Shown here one piece after another: positions 6,813 to 11,217 of a DNA stretch of 11,217 bases. Origin of the DNA: Alphaproteobacteria bacterium (GTDB taxonomy: Bacteria > Pseudomonadota > Alphaproteobacteria > UBA6615); contig JAURLR010000047.1 of the NCBI GenBank assembly GCA_030831135.1, forward strand, positions 1 to 11,217, in the 5' to 3' direction. Under the pieces are notes generated by a model. That model saw only the letters and a program-made list of their open reading frames with translations. It was not told the origin of the DNA and did no database searches. Position numbers and translations under genes: made by a program. Every line of letters starts with the position of its first letter. Positions within the stretch are counted from its first letter, which is position 1.

Positions 6813-7256
6813 ATGTCTGACCTGACCGTCCCCTCCCGCAAGCTGACCCATAACGGGGTGCGCAAGCTGATCGACGCTGCCGTTGATGCCGCCAATGAGA
6901 TGGGGGTGCCCATGGGGATCGCCGTTGCCAATGATGGCGCACGGATCATCGGCTATCTGCTGATGGACGGTGCGCGAATCCTGGCCCAGGACTCCGCCAG
7001 CGCAAAAGCCATGACAGCGGCCAGCCACCGGATGCCGACCCACGCCATCGACTACAATATCGGCATGGGGCTGTCGGTCTCCACCCAGGGCAAGGTGCTG
7101 CCCCTGCGTGGCGGGGTGCCGATTGTCATCGACGGCTACTGCGTGGGCGGGATCGGCTGTGGCTCAGGCACCGGCGAGCAGGATCTGATTGTGGCGAAGG
7201 CCGCGTTGGCCGCCATCGGTGCGGAAATCCCCGATGACGATGTGAGCGAAGGCTAG
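6813..7256 (+). CDS. GlcG/HbpS family protein (heme-binding-like domain)
   Basis: This small 147-aa single-domain protein covers the whole GlcG/HbpS (DUF336, PduO-C-like) fold. Typical features are the N-terminal LTHNGVRKLIDAAVDAANEM helix, the GVPMGIAVANDGA strand, a central run SASAKAMTAASHR, and the glycine-rich end LPLRGGVPIVIDG then VGGIGCGSGTGEQDLIVAKAAL. There is no signal peptide, so a cytoplasmic location is expected. Members bind heme or cobalamin-type ligands or are found with glycolate oxidase genes; the ligand here is unknown. ATG 6813 follows GGAG with 6-nt spacing. The TAG stop overlaps the stop of the convergent pump gene in one CTAG. It is divergent from the thiol oxidoreductase gene, which may or may not mean shared control. 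Confidence 0.87.
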   Translation: MSDLTVPSRKLTHNGVRKLIDAAVDAANEMGVPMGIAVANDGARIIGYLLMDGARILAQDSASAKAMTAASHRMPTHAIDYNIGMGLSVSTQGKVLPLRGGVPIVIDGYCVGGIGCGSGTGEQDLIVAKAALAAIGAEIPDDDVSEG

Positions 7257-8491
7257 TCGGTCACCGCGCGCGGGCGCGGGACGACCATCACGACAAAGGC
7301 CAGCAGACAAAGCGCGGTGCTGGCAAACATCACCAGGGCCACCTGCAGGAAGGATGTCTGGACCAGAGAAGCCATGACGACCGTGCTCACGAACCCGGCC
7401 CCCATCTGGAGGAACCCGCCCAGTGCGGCGGCGGATCCGGCGGCGGCCGGCTCCACGGCTGTCAGCGCTCCGGCCAGGCTGTTGGGGATCAGGAAGCCCG
7501 ATCCGCAAGAGTAGAAGGCCAGCGGCAGGATCAGGGTATAGGGTGAGTCCAGACCCGTGAGGGGCAGCAACACCAGTACGGAGGTGCCCGCCACGGCCAT
7601 ACTGCCGCCGATCCAGATCATGCGCCGGCGCGATACGCGCTGGGACATGCGGCTGGAGATGAAGTTCCCAATGATATAGCCGATGGGGACTGCCATGATG
7701 AAATAGCCGAGCTGTTCGACCGGAACCCCCATGATGACGATCAGCGCGAAAGGTGCGCCGGCCAGGAAGGCCTGGAAGGCTGCGCCCATAAACGCTGACG
7801 AGAAGCTGTAGCCCATGAACTTCCCCATGGCGCACAGCCGCAGATAGGTCCGGGTCAGGGAGATTACATGGGTGTAGCGCCGGGCTGAAACCGGCAGTGT
7901 TTCGCTCAGGGTCAGCATGGTGGCGATCAGGGTCAGTCCGCCGAGGAGAGCGGTGAACAGGAAACTCGACTGCCATCCGAAGGCGGTTTCGAGCTGTCCA
8001 CCCACTAGCGGCGCAAGCATGGGCGCGACCGCAAGCGACATGCCCAGATAGGCCATCGCCCGGGTAGCTGCCGGGCCGTCGGTCGTGTCGCGCACGATGG
8101 CGCGGCCGACAACAAGACAGGCACACCCGCCGATGGCCTGCACCATGCGGGCAGCGATCAGGATGTCGATGGTTGGTGCGGCGGCACAGGCAAGACTGCC
8201 CAGGGTAAACAGGACCAGTCCTGCAATCAGGGGCGTGCGGCGGCCAATGGCATCGGAAATCGGCCCGACCACGAGCTGCGCGATGGCGAACGCACCCAGA
8301 TAGGCCGAGACGGTCATCTGGACCATTGCCTGGCTCGTGTCCAGATCGCCGGCCATCGAGGGCAGGGATGGCAGGAAGATCGTGATTGCCACCTGGCTGG
8401 TCACCATTAGGGCGACCAGCAGCGCCATGGGCGCGCGTGGTGTCTCGTCGCTGGAGGTGAGCGGAAGGTCGGGCTTTGGCATGTGGTTCAC
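7253..8491 (-). CDS. MFS multidrug efflux transporter, Bcr/CflA (DHA1) family
   Basis: This inner-membrane proton-driven exporter of 412 aa has the hydrophobicity of a 12-helix major facilitator. Family marks are the first helix with TIFLPSLPSMAGDL, MFS motif A GPISDAIGRR at 76-85, the Bcr/CflA stretch RMVQAIGGCACLVVGRAIVRD at 115-135, and AVAPMLAPLVGGQL in helix 5 with the downstream FGWQSSFLF. Relatives export bicyclomycin, chloramphenicol, sulfonamides or small peptides; the substrate here cannot be told. The start may be GTG 8491 or ATG 8482, three codons later; neither has a strong ribosome site. The gap to the divergent lipoprotein gene is only about 40 nt. No regulator gene is linked in the usual divergent way. 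Confidence 0.92.
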   Translation of the reverse strand: MNHMPKPDLPLTSSDETPRAPMALLVALMVTSQVAITIFLPSLPSMAGDLDTSQAMVQMTVSAYLGAFAIAQLVVGPISDAIGRRTPLIAGLVLFTLGSLACAAAPTIDILIAARMVQAIGGCACLVVGRAIVRDTTDGPAATRAMAYLGMSLAVAPMLAPLVGGQLETAFGWQSSFLFTALLGGLTLIATMLTLSETLPVSARRYTHVISLTRTYLRLCAMGKFMGYSFSSAFMGAAFQAFLAGAPFALIVIMGVPVEQLGYFIMAVPIGYIIGNFISSRMSQRVSRRRMIWIGGSMAVAGTSVLVLLPLTGLDSPYTLILPLAFYSCGSGFLIPNSLAGALTAVEPAAAGSAAALGGFLQMGAGFVSTVVMASLVQTSFLQVALVMFASTALCLLAFVVMVVPRPRAVTD

Positions 8492-8530
8492 AAATGCGAG
8501 AATAGGGTCAGGACAGTTCAGGAGCGCCCC

Positions 8531-8992
8531 ATGCGTATTGCAGCACGCCGATTTTCAAGCCTACGCCTGTTGGCACCTTTTGTCGTGCTGGCACTGACCG
8601 GTTGTGTCGCGCCTGCTGCAACCCTGCTATCACCTGCGATCACGGGCGCACCTGCGGTGGCCGACTTCCTGGGTGAAGGGACAAGCGACAGCTACTGGGT
8701 GGCGCGCCGGGTCGATGTGGTAATTGCGGTCCGCGACACCGCGGCACGATTTGATCTGCAAATTCGCCGCGAAGGCGACAATCCCGAGCGGACTCTTCTG
8801 GTGCTGGCCGATCGTCGCGACGAGACCTTGCGCCTGCGGATCGAGGATCGCAGTGAAGCCCTGACCTATGTCCGCTTTACCGGGTCACCGGGTATGGCGC
8901 GGCTGGTGAGCCGGCAAATGGCCGAAGAGCTTCGTGCGGCCGGTGCGTTTCTGGTCGATTGGAACACCGAGCCCGGCGCGGTCGTGAAGTAG
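8531..8992 (+). CDS. Small putative lipoprotein of unknown function
   Basis: This 153-aa protein starts with a lipoprotein signal: RR at residues 6-7, hydrophobic core 11-21, and lipobox L22-T-G-C25, so Cys25 is probably lipidated. The residue after Cys is Val, not Asp, so outer-membrane sorting is likely if the organism follows the E. coli rule. The mature part has alternating strand-like stretches (YWVARRVDVVIAVRD, RFDLQIRRE, RTLLVLADRR, LRLRIEDR) and a final helical segment MARLVSRQMAEELRAAG. I do not recognise the family. ATG 8531 is chosen because AGGAG (8520-8524) is 6 nt upstream and the lipobox falls at the right distance; the longer frame from GTG 8483 would place residues before the signal. 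It ends 6 nt before the stop of the convergent regulator gene. Confidence 0.8.
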   Translation: MRIAARRFSSLRLLAPFVVLALTGCVAPAATLLSPAITGAPAVADFLGEGTSDSYWVARRVDVVIAVRDTAARFDLQIRREGDNPERTLLVLADRRDETLRLRIEDRSEALTYVRFTGSPGMARLVSRQMAEELRAAGAFLVDWNTEPGAVVK

Positions 8993-8998
8993 CTGTCC

Positions 8999-10054
8999 TC
9001 AGGGGGCGGCTTCGAGGTCAAACGGGACCCCGCCGAGAATCCGCATCAGTTCGAGCTGGTTGCGCGCGCCGGTTTTGGCGAGCAGGCGCGAAATATGGGT
9101 GCGCACCGTGCGGATTCCGAGCCCTGCGGCGTCGGCATAATCCCCGGGGCTTTGCCCGGCAGCCAGCGCCTGGGCGACCCGGCATTCCGCAGGGGTGAAC
9201 CCGAAAACCGTTCGCAGCAGACCATCAGGCAGGCCACGGGCACGGTTGGGGTCGCACAACAGCAGTGCGACAGCCGGCCCGCGGACCGAGACCGGTAGAT
9301 GTTCGATCCGCCCCTGTCCGCCCGGCAGGGGAACGGCAATGATCGTGAGCGGCAGCCCTTTGGCGCGGCGAATGGTGATGGCGCCCGCCGGGGACAGGCC
9401 GGACCCCGTCGCGGTAGCGATGGTGTTGGCGATCAGCCGGTTGGCGTTTGTGGCGTTGTCTGGGCTGTCGAAGGTGATCTGCCGCTCGCGCAGATTGATC
9501 CCGTTGCCGGGGTCGGACACCATGTCCTCGGCCGCCGGGTTGAGCATCAGAACGCTGCCGGTGACATCGAGGAAAATCACGCCGGTCGTGCTGTGTCCGA
9601 CCAGCAGGTCCTGACCCTGATGTTCGGCCTGCTGGAGGGCCCGGCGCATATGGATTTTCATGGCCTGTGAGAGATGCGGCGTCAGGCGCTGCATCAATGC
9701 GATCTCCGCCGGGCTGGCATGGTCCTGCCCCAGCGGGCGCTGCACCGAGAACACGCTGAACAGTTCGGCATTGTTGATCAGGTTCGCGGACAGAAAATAC
9801 TTGTAGCCCTGCGGGATCATGAAATCGTTGTAGAATTCGTCCCGGTCGATCTCGGCCTCGCTCAGCATGTCATGGTCGAAACTGACATACCCCTCGGGCT
9901 GGGCTTCACCGAAGGCCGAGCGGGGCGACACGGCCGCGTAGTGATCCACATAGAGCTTGAGCGCCTCTTCCGAAGCACCCTCATTGCGAAAAAAGACCGG
10001 TCTTCCGGTCTTTTTCTCCAATACTTCGAAATGCGTGAAATCGGAATCGAACAT
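8999..10054 (-). CDS. LuxR-type HTH transcriptional regulator (frame interrupted upstream by an amber codon)
   Basis: The uninterrupted frame gives 351 aa from ATG 10054. The C-terminus is a LuxR/FixJ-type helix-turn-helix at about 285-341, with FTPAECRVAQALAAG, then GLGIRTVRTHISRLLAKTGARNQLELMRIL. The middle (about 150-265) looks like a PAS-like sensor (GVIFLDVTGSVLMLNPAAEDM), and the N-terminal part is of the kind seen in large proteobacterial LuxR-type regulators. The ligand is unknown. ATG 10054 has no ribosome site, and the same frame continues upstream to ATG 10153 with clear family sequence, broken only by TAG at 10082-10084. The real gene therefore likely spans 8999-10153 and is either a pseudogene, read through, or restarted internally. 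It diverges from the racemase gene, which it might control. An intrinsic-terminator-like hairpin lies within codons 12-22 of this frame. Confidence 0.82.
   Translation of the reverse strand: MFDSDFTHFEVLEKKTGRPVFFRNEGASEEALKLYVDHYAAVSPRSAFGEAQPEGYVSFDHDMLSEAEIDRDEFYNDFMIPQGYKYFLSANLINNAELFSVFSVQRPLGQDHASPAEIALMQRLTPHLSQAMKIHMRRALQQAEHQGQDLLVGHSTTGVIFLDVTGSVLMLNPAAEDMVSDPGNGINLRERQITFDSPDNATNANRLIANTIATATGSGLSPAGAITIRRAKGLPLTIIAVPLPGGQGRIEHLPVSVRGPAVALLLCDPNRARGLPDGLLRTVFGFTPAECRVAQALAAGQSPGDYADAAGLGIRTVRTHISRLLAKTGARNQLELMRILGGVPFDLEAAP
9989..10015 (-). terminator. Intrinsic-terminator-like hairpin inside the regulator gene
   Basis: The minus-strand arm AAAAAGACCGG pairs perfectly with CCGGTCTTTTT around the 4-nt loop AAGA, an 11-bp stem including a 6-bp GACCGG core. 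The second arm ends in a run of six T on the minus strand, and the plus strand has five T after the core. It has the form of a bidirectional rho-independent terminator but lies in coding sequence (LEKKTGRPVFFRN), 67 nt downstream of the amber codon. It may act when the mRNA is not covered by ribosomes. Confidence 0.5.
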
Positions 10055-10153
10055 CCGGCCAACCGTGCGGAGCGCGTCCGGCTAGAAAGATTCGCTCAGG
10101 GTTGCGGCGTAGATTTTTTCCAGCGCCTGACTGAACTGTGCCTCATCCACCAT
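10055..10153 (-). pseudogene. Original N-terminus of the LuxR-type regulator, split off by TAG at 10082-10084
   Basis: From ATG 10153 the frame reads MVDEAQFSQALEKIYAATL, then SESF, TAG, PDALRTVGR and joins MFDSDF of the downstream frame without any shift (99 nt, 33 codons). Relatives commonly begin with a helix of the form FxxxLxxIYxAAL...WPxxL, so the TAG stands where Trp (TGG) is expected. GGGAG (minus strand) lies 8 nt before ATG 10153, a better initiation site than that of ATG 10054. Both observations say this segment is genuine protein N-terminus. Whether the gene is dead, read through or misread in the assembly cannot be told. Confidence 0.65.
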
Positions 10154-10378
10154 GGGCCGGGCTCCCTTGCTTGTCTGCACAACAAAGCCTGCCCCGTGAC
10201 CGGACACACCGCAAGCGGGAATGGATCAAATCAAGGTGTGCGGGACAGGCGGGCACCATGCGCTCCGGCCTCGCCCGCAATTCCTTCTGCTGGGGAGAAG
10301 AGCGAAAACCGCCGTCTTGACCGTTGCGCTGCCCGGCCTTACCCAACATGCTAACGACGATTTTTCAGGGGAGAAACC
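10154..10378. promoter_or_regulatory. Divergent promoter region between the LuxR-type regulator and the racemase gene
   Basis: This 225-nt gap has no credible small gene. Near the regulator start is TTGT-CTGC-ACAA (10171-10182), a dyad that could be an autoregulatory operator. CACACC (10205-10210) and GGTGTG (10235-10240) form a further inverted pair 24 nt apart. On the plus strand TTGACC (10317-10322) and a weak TACCCA (10340-10345), 17 nt apart, could be a promoter about 30 nt before the racemase start. These are sequence observations; none is proven functional. Confidence 0.3.
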
Positions 10379-11217
10379 ATGTCGAACGCAACTGAAACGC
10401 GAAGCGGGCCGCTGGTCGGTCTGAAGGTGGTGGAACTGGCCGGGATCGGGCCGGGGCCGTTTGCCGCGATGCTGCTCGCCGATCTGGGGGCCGATGTGGT
10501 GCGGATAGACCGGCCCGCCGATGCGGGGCTTGGCGTGCCGCGGGGCTACGAATTCGATCTCGCCAGCCGGTCGCGCCCGTCGGTGGCGGTGGACCTGAAG
10601 CATCCGGATGGTGTCGAGACCGTGCTGAAACTGGTCGAGAGCGCCGATGTGCTGATCGAGCCCTTCCGTCCCGGCGTTACCGAGAAGCTCGGCCTTGGTC
10701 CCGATGACTGCATGGCCCGCAATCCGAAACTGGTCTATGCGCGGATGACAGGGTTTGGCGGCACCGGGCCGCTGGCCAAGGTCGCCGGGCACGACATCAA
10801 TTATTGCGCGTTGTCAGGCGCACTGCATGCCATCGGCCCCGCCGAAAAGCCGGTACCTGCCCTGAATCTGGTCGGTGATTATGGCGGCGGGGCGCTCTAT
10901 CTGGCCTTCGGGGTGATGGCCGCGATCTACGAGGTGCAGCGCAGCGGGGAAGGCCAGGTGGTCGATGCGGGCATGGTGGACGGCGCGGCCAGCCTGATGA
11001 TCCCGATCTACGGGTTGCATGCCTCGGGCTATTTCACCGATCAGCGCGCGAGCAACATCCTCGATGGCGGTGCGCCCTTCTATGACGCGTTCGAATGCGC
11101 CGATGGCAAGTTCGTCTCCATCGGGTCGATCGAGAAGAAGTTCTATGCGCTGCTGCTCGAAAAGCTGGGGCTGGAAAACGAGGACCTGCCCGACCAGATG
11201 GACCGGTCGCGCTGGCC
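10379..11217 (+). CDS. Alpha-methylacyl-CoA racemase, family III CoA-transferase fold (partial, runs off the right edge)
   Basis: The first 279 codons are visible, with no stop before the window ends. The CaiB/BaiF (family III CoA-transferase) fold is shown by [29 protein letters not shown] at residues 15-43 in pieces, [15 protein letters not shown] at 94-108, and [13 protein letters not shown]. The AMACR subgroup is marked by GHDINY with H138, LVGDYGGG with D167, and GSIEKKF with E252. These match the spacing of the catalytic His, Asp and Glu of mycobacterial MCR. It should interconvert 2R and 2S forms of 2-methylacyl-CoA thioesters in branched-chain lipid or sterol side-chain degradation, in the cytosol. 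ATG 10379 has AGGGGAG 5 nt upstream. The missing C-terminal part is about 80-100 residues by family length. Confidence 0.9.
   Translation, partial: MSNATETRSGPLVGLKVVELAGIGPGPFAAMLLADLGADVVRIDRPADAGLGVPRGYEFDLASRSRPSVAVDLKHPDGVETVLKLVESADVLIEPFRPGVTEKLGLGPDDCMARNPKLVYARMTGFGGTGPLAKVAGHDINYCALSGALHAIGPAEKPVPALNLVGDYGGGALYLAFGVMAAIYEVQRSGEGQVVDAGMVDGAASLMIPIYGLHASGYFTDQRASNILDGGAPFYDAFECADGKFVSIGSIEKKFYALLLEKLGLENEDLPDQMDRSRW

Noticed and set aside
10082..10084. TAG as pyrrolysine
   Set aside because: The expected residue is a structural Trp in a regulator, and nothing in the window points to pyrrolysine genes or methylamine metabolism.
9674..10354. Plus-strand frame opposite the regulator (226 codons)
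   Set aside because: It is the shadow of the LuxR-type gene, whose HTH and PAS-like sequence is clear on the minus strand.

Overview
The window is GC-rich, densely coded bacterial chromosome. The protein families suggest a proteobacterium, most likely an alphaproteobacterium: a Tat-exported DUF882/M15 peptidase beside a YcbB-type L,D-transpeptidase, a long LuxR-type regulator, a Bcr/CflA pump and an AMACR-type racemase. This assignment is an inference from family content; there is no rRNA or other marker gene. I see no prophage, transposase, CRISPR array, tRNA or rRNA.

Layout. Bases 1-150 hold an inverted pair of REP-like palindromes that runs off the left edge. Its right arm supplies the ribosome binding site of a two-domain ABC permease (157-1860, +, YnjC-like). 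A maleylacetoacetate isomerase/zeta-GST (1926-2579) and an exported SxxK serine hydrolase (2590-3639) follow on the same strand, the last two only 10 nt apart. On the minus strand, read from 6718 down to 3713, lie a FrnE/DsbA-like thiol oxidoreductase, an L,D-transpeptidase (LdtD/YcbB-like) and a Tat-exported M15/DUF882 peptidase (MepK/YcbK-like). The last two pair a 3-3 cross-link-forming enzyme with a probable murein endopeptidase. A GlcG/HbpS-like gene (6813-7256, +) diverges from the oxidoreductase and converges on a Bcr/CflA efflux pump (7253-8491, -); their stop codons overlap in one CTAG. An orphan lipoprotein (8531-8992, +) diverges from the pump and converges on a LuxR-type regulator (8999-10054, reading frame traceable to 10153, -). 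An alpha-methylacyl-CoA racemase (10379 to the right edge, +) diverges from the regulator.

Main discoveries. (1) The oxidoreductase has an in-frame TGA exactly where the first Cys of its CPWC active site belongs, giving U-P-W-C if decoded. A 7-bp hairpin with a CGUGC loop begins 13 nt after the TGA, with its loop 20 nt away, and fits the bacterial SECIS model. This is a candidate selenocysteine-containing FrnE/DsbA-like protein that an ordinary gene caller would truncate to a product without its active site. (2) The LuxR-type regulator has an in-frame TAG at codon 24 of its natural reading frame, where relatives usually carry Trp. It is followed about 70 nt later by an intrinsic-terminator-like hairpin inside the coding sequence. 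This may be a young pseudogene, an error, or a translation-coupled attenuator. Two in-frame stops within 3.5 kb also mean that sequence error or gene decay must be excluded for both.
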